A DNA stretch of 64,000 nt from an uncultured Eubacterium sp. (GTDB lineage Bacteria; Bacillota; Clostridia; Lachnospirales; Lachnospiraceae), in the NCBI GenBank assembly GCA_910584645.1, contig CAJUAU010000004.1, positions 124,001 through 188,000 of the forward strand. The letters are read 5' to 3'. This document shows, piece after piece, positions 52,030-61,236 of this stretch (position 1 is the stretch's first letter; each line of letters begins with the position of its first letter). Under the pieces are notes generated by a model. That model saw nothing but the letters and a program-made list of their open reading frames with translations. It was not told the origin of the DNA and did not search any database. The position numbers and the translations under genes were made by a program.

Positions 52030-54285
52030 CTACTGATCCAGTTTCCAGATATCTTCGTTGTACTGGGCGATGGTGCGGTCGGAGGAGAAAAAGCCTGCCT
52101 TAGCAATGTTTACCAGCATTTTCCCGGCCCAGCTCTTCCGATCGTCATAATCGCGGTATGCCAGCTCCTTCGTCCGGACATACTCCTGAAAATCTGGAAA
52201 AGTCATAAACCAGTCCTTATTCAGAAGTTCATTGTACAGCCTGGTGAGGCACTTTTTCCTGCCTGCCTTCAGCATTTTCTTGCTGACAATGAAATCCACC
52301 GCTTCTTTAAGATCGGCATCCTTCTTATAGTAATCCCTGGAGCAGTAATCCCCCCGCTCATAACGGGCGATCACGGTATCGCTGTCCTCACCAAATACAT
52401 AGATATTATCATCCCCCACCAGCTGATGGATCTCTACATTGGCACCGTCTTCCGTACCGAGGGTTACTGCACCGTTGAGCATGAATTTCATATTTCCTGT
52501 TCCACTGGCTTCTTTGGAAGCAAGGGAGATCTGCTCCGAGATATCACAGGCCGGGATCAGCTTTTCCGCCAGAGTGACATTGTAGTTTTCAACCATTACA
52601 ATATTCAGATAAGGTTTGACTTTCTTGTCTTTATTTACGATCTTCTGCAGGCACAGGATCAGATGGATGATGTCCTTGGCAATGGTATAAGCTGGCGCCG
52701 CCTTCGCACCAAAGATCAGGGTGACCGGCGTCTTCGGCGTCTTTCCTTTCTTAATCTCCAGGTACTTGTGGACCGCATACAGGGCATTAAGCTGCTGCCG
52801 CTTGTACTCATGCAGGCGCTTGATCTGAATATCAAAGATGGAGTCCTCATTGATCTTTAACCCCTGGGTCTCCTTCAGATATTTGACCAGTTTATGTTTA
52901 TTCTTTTTCTTAATGTCCAGGAGCTTCTGGAGCACCTTTTCATCTTCTGCATAATGAAGCAGCTTCTCCAGCTCTTCTGCATCCCTTTTAAAGCCGTCCC
53001 CGATAGTCTTTTCAAGGAAAGCTGCCAGCGGCTTATTGCAGTGGAGCAGCCAGCGGCGGAAGGTGATGCCGTTGGTTTTGTTATTAAACTTCTCCGGATA
53101 TATTTTATAAAATTGATTCAGTTCATTATTTTTAAGAATTTCGGTGTGAAGATACGCTACTCCGTTCACACTGTGGCCATAATGGATATCCATATGAGCC
53201 ATATGAACCCGGTCTTCATCGTCTATTATGTAGACGGATTCGTCATCGTACTGGTCCTTCACGCACAGATCCAGCTCCCGGATGATGGGAACCAGCTGGG
53301 GCGCCACTCTCTCGATAAAGGACAGGGGCCACTTTTCCAATGCTTCGGAAAGGATCGTATGATTGGTATAAGCACAGGTATGTTTCGTAATCTCAATCGC
53401 CTCATCCATATCAATTCCCCTGTCAGTCAGAAGCCTTATCAGCTCCGGGATCACCATGGATGGATGGGTATCATTGATCTGGATCGCCACATAGTCCGCC
53501 AGGTCATGAAGGTCACTGCCCCGCTCCACCGCTTCATCCAGGATCAGCTGGGCGCCGCAGCTCACCATAAAATACTGCTGGTAAACTCTCAGCAGACGCC
53601 CAGCGTCATCGCTGTCGTCGGGATAGAGAAACAGTGTCAGGTTCTTACGGATATCTTCCTTGTCAAAGTCGATGCCTTTCTTTACAATATCTTCTTTCAG
53701 CGTATCGATATCAAAGAGATGAAGAGTATTCGTCCGGTTGTTGTATCCCGTCACAAGAATTTCATATAAAGTGGAGTCCACACTGAATTTTCCAAAGGAA
53801 ACTTTATATTTTTTCTCGCTCCGGATCAGCCAGCCCGGCTTCTCCAGCCAGGGATTGGGCTGCTCCTTCTGCAGGTTCTTGTGAAATACCTGCTTAAACA
53901 GTCCAAAGTGATAATTCAGCCCGATGCCGTCTCCCGGCAGTCCCAGCGTCGCGATGGAATCCAGAAAACAGGCGGCCAGTCTTCCCAGCCCTCCATTTCC
54001 CAGTGAGGGTTCTGGCTCCAGCTCCTCCAGCCGGCTCAGTTTTTTCCCGGCTTTTTTAAGCTCTTCTTTGATCTCATCGTAAATACCGAGATTGATCAGG
54101 TTATTGCTCAGAAGCTTTCCGATCAGGAACTCTGCCGATATATAGTATAGTTTCTTTTTTCCAGTATTTTTTTTCTTCGCAGCCGCCATTTCATTTGTCA
54201 TCTGTAACAGCGCTGCATATAACTCCCGGTCCCCGCAGCCATCGATCTCTTTTCCAAATATTTTTTTCACATACTCATTCAGCAT
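52030..54285 (-). CDS. glgP: Glycogen/starch phosphorylase
   Basis: 751 aa GT35 enzyme. EPSLGNGGLGRLAACF, then INDTHPSMVIPELIR, and the PLP-lysine block KEASGTGNMKFMLNG are present. It releases glucose-1-P from glycogen-type alpha-1,4-glucans, which the phosphoglucomutase at 13080 and rfbF could use. The ATG at 54285 has AGGAGG with 9-base spacing; an earlier frame start at 54321 lacks one. It is a housekeeping gene at the border between the glycan locus and the accessory region. Confidence 0.93.
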   Translation of the reverse strand: MLNEYVKKIFGKEIDGCGDRELYAALLQMTNEMAAAKKKNTGKKKLYYISAEFLIGKLLSNNLINLGIYDEIKEELKKAGKKLSRLEELEPEPSLGNGGLGRLAACFLDSIATLGLPGDGIGLNYHFGLFKQVFHKNLQKEQPNPWLEKPGWLIRSEKKYKVSFGKFSVDSTLYEILVTGYNNRTNTLHLFDIDTLKEDIVKKGIDFDKEDIRKNLTLFLYPDDSDDAGRLLRVYQQYFMVSCGAQLILDEAVERGSDLHDLADYVAIQINDTHPSMVIPELIRLLTDRGIDMDEAIEITKHTCAYTNHTILSEALEKWPLSFIERVAPQLVPIIRELDLCVKDQYDDESVYIIDDEDRVHMAHMDIHYGHSVNGVAYLHTEILKNNELNQFYKIYPEKFNNKTNGITFRRWLLHCNKPLAAFLEKTIGDGFKRDAEELEKLLHYAEDEKVLQKLLDIKKKNKHKLVKYLKETQGLKINEDSIFDIQIKRLHEYKRQQLNALYAVHKYLEIKKGKTPKTPVTLIFGAKAAPAYTIAKDIIHLILCLQKIVNKDKKVKPYLNIVMVENYNVTLAEKLIPACDISEQISLASKEASGTGNMKFMLNGAVTLGTEDGANVEIHQLVGDDNIYVFGEDSDTVIARYERGDYCSRDYYKKDADLKEAVDFIVSKKMLKAGRKKCLTRLYNELLNKDWFMTFPDFQEYVRTKELAYRDYDDRKSWAGKMLVNIAKAGFFSSDRTIAQYNEDIWKLDQ

Positions 54286-54323
54286 CTCTGCCCGCCTCCT
54301 CATTCTTTTCCTCAGAACCATAT

Positions 54324-54329
54324 ATTATA
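54324..54329 (-). promoter_or_regulatory. Possible -10 box of glgP
   Basis: Exact TATAAT on the minus strand, about 40 bases before the glgP ATG. No good -35 box is visible 16-18 bases upstream, so this is weak support. Confidence 0.4.
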
Positions 54330-54355
54330 GGTGCTGGCACACCCTATTCAGAATA

Positions 54356-55072
54356 TCACACTATACTTCCGGTGTCAAAAGGTTTTGGAGAGCATTTCTG
54401 AACCTTCATTAGTTTATCAAAAACTACATCCGGCATGGCAGCAACGCTTACACCCTGGATCGATTCAATAAAGATCAAACTGTTTATGATCTTCTGCTGA
54501 TAAAGAAAATTACTCCGAACCGTTTCCAATGTAAATGGCGGGGATAGTGTTTTGTTTATTGATTTCATGATCCGGGCTGTTTCATTACTATCCGCCCTCT
54601 GGGACCACAGTGTTTTCAGTCCAGCTGTATTTGTACCCGCGCCATTTTTTGACTTCCACCCGATCCCAAAACAGAAGACCCCTTCCTCCTGGGCACCGTT
54701 GGCAACCCCGATTTCCCGGGCTTTATCAACATAACCTGGCACATGGAACTGCAACATGACCGGATAACGGGACGCTGCTTTTGTTCCATTCATATATTTC
54801 AGGGAATATGACATATCCTGTGCAAACCCCTGGTGTCCGTCTCCTATCACTGCATCATAACCATTCCTGCCAAGCCATAATTCTGCTTCCTCCATACTCA
54901 TTGACCGATAAAACAGATCTGGCTGGTCTGGTGCCCCCACGGTATTACTTATCCATATTGTATGATTCTTTTTCCAGAACATTGGGTCATACGTGGTACT
55001 TTGCACCACATTGGGGTAAATCCCCGATATCTGCTTGTCCTTTATTCTGCAGAACTGCTCTGTAAAATCCAT
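54356..55072 (-). CDS. Unrecognised protein, possible ADP-ribosyltransferase-like fold
   Basis: 238 aa, no signal peptide. I do not know the family. LFYRSMSMEEAELWL, then MSYSLKYMNG, a strand PVMLQFHVPGYV, and AQEEGVFCFGIG occur in that order. This resembles the Arg, Ser and Glu blocks of R-S-E type ADP-ribosyltransferase toxins (YR.MS..E; S.S; QxE). The match is weak and made by eye. It is the last gene of the operon that starts at 60958 and lies 22 bases after the C11 protease gene. The start has only AGGAAG close by; a strong AGGAGG lies further up inside the previous gene. Confidence 0.4.
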   Translation of the reverse strand: MDFTEQFCRIKDKQISGIYPNVVQSTTYDPMFWKKNHTIWISNTVGAPDQPDLFYRSMSMEEAELWLGRNGYDAVIGDGHQGFAQDMSYSLKYMNGTKAASRYPVMLQFHVPGYVDKAREIGVANGAQEEGVFCFGIGWKSKNGAGTNTAGLKTLWSQRADSNETARIMKSINKTLSPPFTLETVRSNFLYQQKIINSLIFIESIQGVSVAAMPDVVFDKLMKVQKCSPKPFDTGSIV

Positions 55073-55094
55073 TCTTCCTGGTCTGTCACTCTTC

Positions 55095-57098
55095 TTAATA
55101 TCCTCCTTTTTTTCCTATAGGATTCTGTCTCCCAGACAGAAAATCCGTATAGTATAAATTCTGTTTCGTATCCTGGATCATAAATCCAAACATACAGTTT
55201 TCCACATCTGCATCTACCAGCATAAGATCGGCGTCGCCTTCTTCCAGACTGTCTATGCGGATCTGTTTTCCCACATAGTAGGAATCCTGGTATATCTCAC
55301 CGCTTTTTACCCCGGCCGCCACCCCCTTTCCTGTCACAGCCGCGCCGCTGCTGCCCTGTGGCATCACCTCTGCCCTTCCATCTCCATCCCACTGCTCCAG
55401 AGGATAAAGCGGATACAGAGTATCACCCTCCTGTAGTTCATACTGTTTCTTTTTGACTCCGATGGGGGCGATAGCACGGATCCTGCCATCCTGTTCCTCC
55501 TTGGAAAAGCTGATGTACATCAGACAGATTTCACCGCGATACCATACAGGTGATATATATTCCGTATACTCCTCTGTATCCAGTGTCTCAATCAGACACA
55601 GGATCTCATCTTTCATTCCCCAGTATTGTTTTTCCGGAACTGCCTTCGGGAAGCCTGCCCGGTCAAGAAGGACATCACTGTCTGTGCTGAGCAGGTATGC
55701 CATTCCCTCCCTGCCTGCATCATGGAACACAGTCAGATACGCCGCCGCTATCCGGTCCATTTCCTCTGGTTTCACCTGGACCATGATCTCCTGCTGTTTC
55801 TTTTCCAGGGAATGCCAGTCTATATGATCCTCCTCCGTCAGATAATCCTGGTATTTCTGGAGAAACTGATGATAGGCACTGCAAAAAGGAATTTCCTTAT
55901 ACACGGACATATTCTGCAAAAACCATTCATTGCAGCCAGCCGGCAGATATATACTGGTTCCGGATGGCTCCGATCCATAGCCCTTTGTGATCTTTTCCGG
56001 CACCAGCAGCTTATGCTGCTTCCCAAGCTGTTTGTAACCATCTGCATCGCCTGTTATCTCCGCGATCTGTTCCATCAGATCCATCAGATCGACGATCTCC
56101 GCATGAGAGCCCCCCGCCAGGTTTCCAAATCCCTGAACCTTTTTTCTCTGTCTCCCCAGTTCCTGGTAAAGCCGGTTGTCCGCCATCTGCTCGGTCTTCT
56201 CCATCATCTTATTGAAACAGTCATGAAACCCTTTATATGCGCTTAGATCCATCATACTCAGCGTTAATTTGTAATCACAATCCTTATAATAACCCTCATA
56301 GGAATCCAGCATGGCGATGCCCATTTTACTTCCCATATCCTCCGGGGATCTCTGTATTTCATCCGCCAGGCTGCAGAGCCACGAATAGTCATAGCCGCTT
56401 TCCGGCTCCAGTTCCTCCGAGGCGATAAGGTACTCTGCCTTCTCTTCCAGCACTGCCGCCAGTTCGATATTTCCCATCAGACAGGCATCCAGACCAATAA
56501 AAGAAAATTTTTCATCCATTGCAGAATGATCCATCGCTCCGGCGATCTCATTCAGGGAAAGAGAGGAATCATCAAACTGGCTGTCACAGCCGAAACCTGA
56601 GATCTGCCCTGACCCATGATTCCAGAATACCAGTCCATAGTGCTCAGCGGGATAAGACTGTATGCCATAATTTATGAAATCCGCCAAAGTATCCTCTTCC
56701 CCCATATCCCGTGCTTCCATATCCTCAAACTCTTCTGCTCCCTCTCCCGTCACGCAAAAACGCCCATATTCTTTTCCTTTCATCGCCGGATACTCCCAGT
56801 TCTGCGAGCCTCCTGCCTCCACAACAACATGTACATCTTCGGAGGCGATCTCTGACTCCTGAAGAGCTTTTTCCATCTCCCCCAGATCCTCTGTGGCAGC
56901 CCCATAACTTCCCTCCAGGTCACTGCCTACCATGTAGACGAGGATCGTACAAAATCCTTTCGCTGCCTTCGGTTCATAGTCCTGCACATGAACCCCTGTT
57001 TTCATTATACCGCCTGCGGTAACCAGGGCGGTCCCCAGCAGCAGGGAAGCTAAGATCTTCCTTATACGCGGTGAACGTATCCTCTTTTTATCATCCAT
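55095..57098 (-). CDS. Secreted clostripain-family (C11) cysteine protease
   Basis: 667 aa. A signal peptide or anchor helix lies at 14-32 after a basic stretch. The caspase-haemoglobinase fold follows: VYMVGSDLEGSYG near 55-66, His161 in WNHGSG and Cys206 in LDACLMG. The remaining 400 residues contain beta-rich segments of unknown function. C11 enzymes cut after Arg or Lys and usually mature by self-cleavage. The ATG at 57098 has AGGAGG 7 bases upstream. It starts 26 bases after the 1051-aa gene ends (57125) and is part of the same operon. Confidence 0.85.
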   Translation of the reverse strand: MDDKKRIRSPRIRKILASLLLGTALVTAGGIMKTGVHVQDYEPKAAKGFCTILVYMVGSDLEGSYGAATEDLGEMEKALQESEIASEDVHVVVEAGGSQNWEYPAMKGKEYGRFCVTGEGAEEFEDMEARDMGEEDTLADFINYGIQSYPAEHYGLVFWNHGSGQISGFGCDSQFDDSSLSLNEIAGAMDHSAMDEKFSFIGLDACLMGNIELAAVLEEKAEYLIASEELEPESGYDYSWLCSLADEIQRSPEDMGSKMGIAMLDSYEGYYKDCDYKLTLSMMDLSAYKGFHDCFNKMMEKTEQMADNRLYQELGRQRKKVQGFGNLAGGSHAEIVDLMDLMEQIAEITGDADGYKQLGKQHKLLVPEKITKGYGSEPSGTSIYLPAGCNEWFLQNMSVYKEIPFCSAYHQFLQKYQDYLTEEDHIDWHSLEKKQQEIMVQVKPEEMDRIAAAYLTVFHDAGREGMAYLLSTDSDVLLDRAGFPKAVPEKQYWGMKDEILCLIETLDTEEYTEYISPVWYRGEICLMYISFSKEEQDGRIRAIAPIGVKKKQYELQEGDTLYPLYPLEQWDGDGRAEVMPQGSSGAAVTGKGVAAGVKSGEIYQDSYYVGKQIRIDSLEEGDADLMLVDADVENCMFGFMIQDTKQNLYYTDFLSGRQNPIGKKGGY

Positions 57099-57124
57099 TT
57101 TTTCCCTCCTCATTTGCAAAATCC

Positions 57125-60100
57125 CTATAATCTGGTCTCATATTTACCTTTTCCACTCCGTTTTCTCATCCTCTGGATCTTTTCCGACGGTTCCATGCCG
57201 AGGCTCTGCTCCGCCTGCCGGAAATACTCCTGGATCACCGGCTCCCTGGATAGATTGATAAAATCAGCTCCGCTCCGGTCTACCGGGAAGCACTGATACA
57301 GCTGCTCCTGCACCTGCTTCAGTACAATCCCCGGATCTCCACCGGTTCCATTGACAACGACGGTTCCATGTCCTGTCGTCTTTTCCTTCATCATATCCAC
57401 ATGTTCCATCATGCTTTTCTGATGCCCCTGCATTTCCTCCAGATTTTCTGCCACCTTGTCATAGAGAATCTTCGCTTCATCATACTGCCCCATCAGCTCC
57501 TTTGCCTTCGACAGCTCTCCATCCCTGAAACTCCTGCTCTTTTCTCCTATCTGCTGCCGCAGTGCTTCCATGGGTTCCTCTAATCCTGGTACGTCTCCAG
57601 CCCGGATACCGGTGCACAAAACATTCTCCACATGCCCCAGCGCATCGGTCAGGGAAACATTCATCTCATCAAATTCTTCCATCGGAGTCTCAAACTGCTC
57701 CACATACGTATTCTGCATGGACTGCATCATCTCTATCGAGGCAGCCATATGCTTCCGGGCACCATCCAGCCTGTGGCAGTGCCTGGAAACAGGCTCCTTC
57801 TCATAACGGTATTTTCTCCAGTTGCTGCGGGCTGCCGCCTGTTCGATACGGTCCAGATCCGGCTGTATCTTCTCCTGGATGCTCTGGGAAAGAACCCCTT
57901 CCGGCGAAGCTTTCAGTGCCTCCTTCCCGATCTGCCCGGTAAAATGATATGTAGTCCCCAGTGCAACAAAATCTATCTCTGCCTTAAAATACCGCTCAGA
58001 TGTGTTGGCCTTAGCGGTCAGCTTGATATAATTCAGGTAAAAAAGCGACATCGCTCCCTGGATCACACCCTTGACTGCCCTTAAAACACCTTCGCCCAGA
58101 ATACCTCCGAGATTGACAAGGCCCTTTGCCACCTGCAGTGCAGCTGTTGCCACACCAATCGCCGCGTAAACACCTGCCTTTGCCACCTCATAGGCGCCAA
58201 TCTCAATCCCCTTGGCGATTGCTACAAATGCTTTTTTCCACCAGCTGGCGTTCCGGATATCATTCCTGCAGTTCTGGATCCTGACATCCAGGTCATGGAT
58301 CTTTCCATACAATTCATTGACATGGGCCTGTGCCCGGTCGATCTCCCGGTTTGCATTATCGATCCTCTGCCGCAGCCTGCCGATGGCGGCTTCGATGCTT
58401 CTTGTCACGGATTTCAGTTTTTCGGTCAGCTTTGAAGTATCGATGGTCAGGCTGAATTCAAAATTGCCAGAGGAAAAACTCCCATAGTTTACTTTCAGGT
58501 GAAGACTGATCTGCAGGATCCCCAGCCATGTCGTACACAGATCCACGGATATAAGCCCCTGGCAGAAAATAATCCTGGCATCCACCTCAAACAACCGAAG
58601 CACATTCACATTCCCATCCAGATAAAAGGAAATATTTTTCTTCCCCGCTGACAGGAAAAATACCAGCCCTGCCTGATCAGGATTTATAAACTGTGACAAT
58701 ACACTATCCCTTGCAATCGGCAGTGTATCGCCGCTCCTTCTTCCTGCCTTGGATGGTCCTATGCGGATAAATCCCAGATCCATCTCCTGTATTTTGGCAT
58801 ATCCCAGTATCCCCTCTGCTTCCCGGTAGGAAAATAAAACTTCGATACGTCTGCCAAAGATCTCTATGACACCGCAGATAAAGAGACCTCTTTCCACAGA
58901 ATAGTTTCCTATTCTGGTATTGATGGATGAATAATAGAACTGCGCCGCCAGCTGCAGCTCTCCAGAGTTTTTAATGTAGTAATGCCGCATCCTCTTTAAA
59001 TCTGTCAGATCCGCCCCGTCACCAAAAGGAGTGAGCTGTACCTGGGAAAGTTCCAGATTCAGAGAGGGATTATTTACCCGGCAGTTAAACTGCTCCACGA
59101 TCGCTGGCAGATTTTTCTGCTTCACTACTTCCTTTGAAAAAGATCCCGCATTTTGAAAGGGCAGTCCAAGGATCTTTATAAAATCCAATGCTTCTATGCC
59201 ATGGATATGTTCTCCTAACAGATTGTCCAGTAAAATTGGAATGGACAGATCGCTGACCGCCGCTGATAACAGTTCCGGAGTCACCAGCTCTCCCCGTATT
59301 TTCAATATCAAGGCACCAAAAATCTGAATCTTTCTTATATACAGGCTGGTATACATGCCAAAACTGATCCCCTCTGACACCCGGATCATCAGACAGGTAT
59401 CGCCGATGGAAAAAGGTCCGAAGAGAGGCACCGGCTTTTCCACGTGAGCCATTGCCTCGATCCCAAAGGTATCCACCCCTGCCTCACAATCCACCTGAAA
59501 ACGCATTTCCGGCACATAGGAAAAAATGAAACTGCCTTTTAAAAGAAAGGACATCCTTTTTCCCATCTGTACCATCATGTATAGATTTTTGCTTTCCATT
59601 ATGTCATTTTTGAATCCGGGAATGGTAATCATTGCTGCGACTCCCTCCGCCCCCACTCCCACAAACAATTCTGTCTCTTTCATGCCAAACAGAGTCCGGA
59701 CTGTCTTCATAAAAACGTTGTCACCGCCCATGACTATATGTGCATAGACTAAAAACCTGCAGTCCTTAACCGCTCTTGGCACATCGGCAGCCTCTACCTT
59801 TCCCGGTGCCAGTTCTGGCAGCATCCACCGGCGTCCCGTCTGGGCATAGAACAAAAATTCCTGAATACCGAAAAATCCAGCCGCTTTTTCCAGCGCCAAA
59901 ATCAATGCCGATACATCCGGGTCTGTTTCCGGTTTCTGTTTTAACTGAAAGGCAAAAAGCACAGCCTTATTATCCTGGTACAGCGCCAGCTTAAACAACA
60001 TTTCGGAATCCCTGATCCCTATCACTGTCCTGTTGTTTTGATGAATGACCGACAGTTGGCCCGGCTGACATTTCGGGAGCAGCCTGTCCGCATAAACTCC

Positions 60101-60280
60101 GATCTGGCCAGACATACTTTCGTCAGTCTCATTTATCACATCACTGACCGGTCTGCCACCCCACTCGATGGTTCCCCCATATATAAGCTCATTATTCTGC
60201 CTGCCGATCATCAGCTTTGCCGGACAGTGAAGTACCTGTCCTTCTACGGCGGCACTGCATGAAATTTTTCCATCTGCCAT
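57125..60280 (-). CDS. Large amphipathic beta-rich protein with central membrane-active segment, unknown
   Basis: 1051 aa, no signal peptide, not recognised with confidence. Residues 1-610 are made of alternating hydrophobic strands with no enzyme motif (for example VSEGISFGMYTSLYIRKI). Residues 618-675 form a coiled coil. Residues 680-750 are a long Gly/Ala-rich hydrophobic stretch (VAKAGVYAAIGVATAALQVA, then GGILGEGVLRAVKG) that looks able to insert in a membrane. Residues 795-1051 are helical and charged. The pattern reminds me of DUF6603-like proteins, but that is only a visual impression. It lies between a small 212-aa gene and the C11 protease gene, all tightly spaced. Confidence 0.6.
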   Translation of the reverse strand: MADGKISCSAAVEGQVLHCPAKLMIGRQNNELIYGGTIEWGGRPVSDVINETDESMSGQIGVYADRLLPKCQPGQLSVIHQNNRTVIGIRDSEMLFKLALYQDNKAVLFAFQLKQKPETDPDVSALILALEKAAGFFGIQEFLFYAQTGRRWMLPELAPGKVEAADVPRAVKDCRFLVYAHIVMGGDNVFMKTVRTLFGMKETELFVGVGAEGVAAMITIPGFKNDIMESKNLYMMVQMGKRMSFLLKGSFIFSYVPEMRFQVDCEAGVDTFGIEAMAHVEKPVPLFGPFSIGDTCLMIRVSEGISFGMYTSLYIRKIQIFGALILKIRGELVTPELLSAAVSDLSIPILLDNLLGEHIHGIEALDFIKILGLPFQNAGSFSKEVVKQKNLPAIVEQFNCRVNNPSLNLELSQVQLTPFGDGADLTDLKRMRHYYIKNSGELQLAAQFYYSSINTRIGNYSVERGLFICGVIEIFGRRIEVLFSYREAEGILGYAKIQEMDLGFIRIGPSKAGRRSGDTLPIARDSVLSQFINPDQAGLVFFLSAGKKNISFYLDGNVNVLRLFEVDARIIFCQGLISVDLCTTWLGILQISLHLKVNYGSFSSGNFEFSLTIDTSKLTEKLKSVTRSIEAAIGRLRQRIDNANREIDRAQAHVNELYGKIHDLDVRIQNCRNDIRNASWWKKAFVAIAKGIEIGAYEVAKAGVYAAIGVATAALQVAKGLVNLGGILGEGVLRAVKGVIQGAMSLFYLNYIKLTAKANTSERYFKAEIDFVALGTTYHFTGQIGKEALKASPEGVLSQSIQEKIQPDLDRIEQAAARSNWRKYRYEKEPVSRHCHRLDGARKHMAASIEMMQSMQNTYVEQFETPMEEFDEMNVSLTDALGHVENVLCTGIRAGDVPGLEEPMEALRQQIGEKSRSFRDGELSKAKELMGQYDEAKILYDKVAENLEEMQGHQKSMMEHVDMMKEKTTGHGTVVVNGTGGDPGIVLKQVQEQLYQCFPVDRSGADFINLSREPVIQEYFRQAEQSLGMEPSEKIQRMRKRSGKGKYETRL

Positions 60281-60319
60281 GGGACACTGCTCCCTTCTTT
60301 CAACTACTTATGATTTCTG

Positions 60320-60958
60320 TCAGTCCTCCGTCTGCTCCTTCTGAACTTCTGGCTCATCTTCTGGCTGCACTGGCATCTCCGGTATCTCTGGCACCGCTGC
60401 TTCCATCTCAAGATAATCATGAATTGTCGTCAATCCCATCTTTTCAACGACTTTGCTGCGGTTTGTATTCCAAACCGAAATGGATATATTATCTACATCC
60501 ACCAGCTGGTTGATGCCTTCTGGAATCATTCCTTTTGTAATAACCTCCAGCTGGAATGCATATTCCAGGGTAGATTCCTGGCTGGACTTGCGGATGTACA
60601 GATATGCCATCTTCAGCTTAATGATCAGATTATCCAGGACGGAACCCTCGCCTTCCTCCTGGGAAAGACCGGATATACCCGACTCAAGATCCTTTTCCAT
60701 GGAAGAGGTATCCGCCTTTTCATCCACACCTTTCACCAGTTTTTTGATATCCTCAATTACCTCGCCGATGGACACGCCATTATCCGCATTCTGTTCTGAG
60801 GGGATCAGAAGAACCGCATAACCATCCGAACCACTTTTTTCATAGGCTGCATGGAGCCTGCTCCCGATCAGGGAAAAATCAAGTCCAATGCTGGCATTTA
60901 AGGTGTTCACAACACCGCTTCCTGCTGCGCTTTCAACTGCTGTTACTTCATCTGCCAT
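60320..60958 (-). CDS. Small acidic protein of unknown function, partner of the 1051-aa protein
   Basis: 212 aa, no signal peptide. The N-terminal part has beta-strand-like segments (SIGLDFSLIGSRLHAAYEK, GYAVLLIP), the middle is acidic and helical, and a second strand set contains LEYAFQLEVITKG and VDNISISVWNTNRSKV. The tail is rich in Pro and Glu. Some blocks resemble the strand pattern of the 1051-aa neighbour, which starts 39 bases downstream. AAAAGGAGG lies 9 bases before the ATG. It is the first gene of the four-gene operon. Confidence 0.6.
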   Translation of the reverse strand: MADEVTAVESAAGSGVVNTLNASIGLDFSLIGSRLHAAYEKSGSDGYAVLLIPSEQNADNGVSIGEVIEDIKKLVKGVDEKADTSSMEKDLESGISGLSQEEGEGSVLDNLIIKLKMAYLYIRKSSQESTLEYAFQLEVITKGMIPEGINQLVDVDNISISVWNTNRSKVVEKMGLTTIHDYLEMEAAVPEIPEMPVQPEDEPEVQKEQTED

Positions 60959-60983
60959 ATCTTTTTCCTCCTTTTAAATTTTT

Positions 60984-61011
60984 GAACTTATATGGGTACA
61001 TACACAGAATA
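60984..61011. repeat. Intergenic direct repeat, copy A
   Basis: 28 bases matching 62999-63026 at 26 positions (core GGWACATACACAGAAT-like; read GAACTTATATGGGTACATAC at its start). Both copies lie between the 3' end of an LRR-type coding end and the next gene. Confidence 0.75.
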
Positions 61012-61078
61012 CAATATTGTGTTAAGCCTTCTATTTTCCTCCCATCGCCAATTTCAGTTGTTTCAGAATTTTTACATC

Positions 61079-61132
61079 AAAAAAAGGATATTTACCCGGC
61101 GGAAATTATTTCCCAGGTAAATACCCTTTTTT
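61079..61132 (-). terminator. Bidirectional hairpin terminator
   Basis: Stem of 11 positions with one mismatch (GGATATTTACC 61086-61096, GGTAAATACCC 61116-61126), flanked by A7 on the left and T6 on the right, so it can work in both directions. It ends the minus-strand transcript of the zinc-ribbon gene before the next operon begins. Confidence 0.8.
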
Positions 61133-61195
61133 AGCTATAAAAAAATACAATTAACCCCTTGACAACCTCTACAAAATATTGTATTTTGTTAAGTT

Positions 61196-61223
61196 TTAAA
61201 AGGTGTGCCAGTCTCCCGAAAAT
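61196..61223 (-). pseudogene. Remnant of an LRR-gene 3' end
   Basis: Minus strand encodes GDWHTF and a stop, the same C terminus as the LRR protein at 63044; 21 bases (61197-61217) are identical to 63045-63065. Only about 8 codons remain, directly after the stop of the zinc-ribbon gene, so this marks an old duplication or a deleted LRR copy. Confidence 0.65.
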
Positions 61224-61236
61224 GGAAACATCAAGA

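Noticed and set aside
51991..52038. CTGGAT/ATCCAG inverted repeat between the protease and glgP ends
   Set aside because: Only 6 bp with a loop of over 30 bases and no T-run, so likely chance.
57125..60280. Reading the 1051-aa protein with the C11 protease as a bacterial gasdermin pair
   Set aside because: Bacterial gasdermins are much shorter with a C-terminal inhibitory peptide, and this protease appears to be exported; the layout does not fit.
61159..61187. Plus-strand promoter-like TTGACA, 17 bases, TATTTT
   Set aside because: The -10 is weak, it would only read antisense into the zinc-ribbon gene end, and no gene or RNA structure follows.
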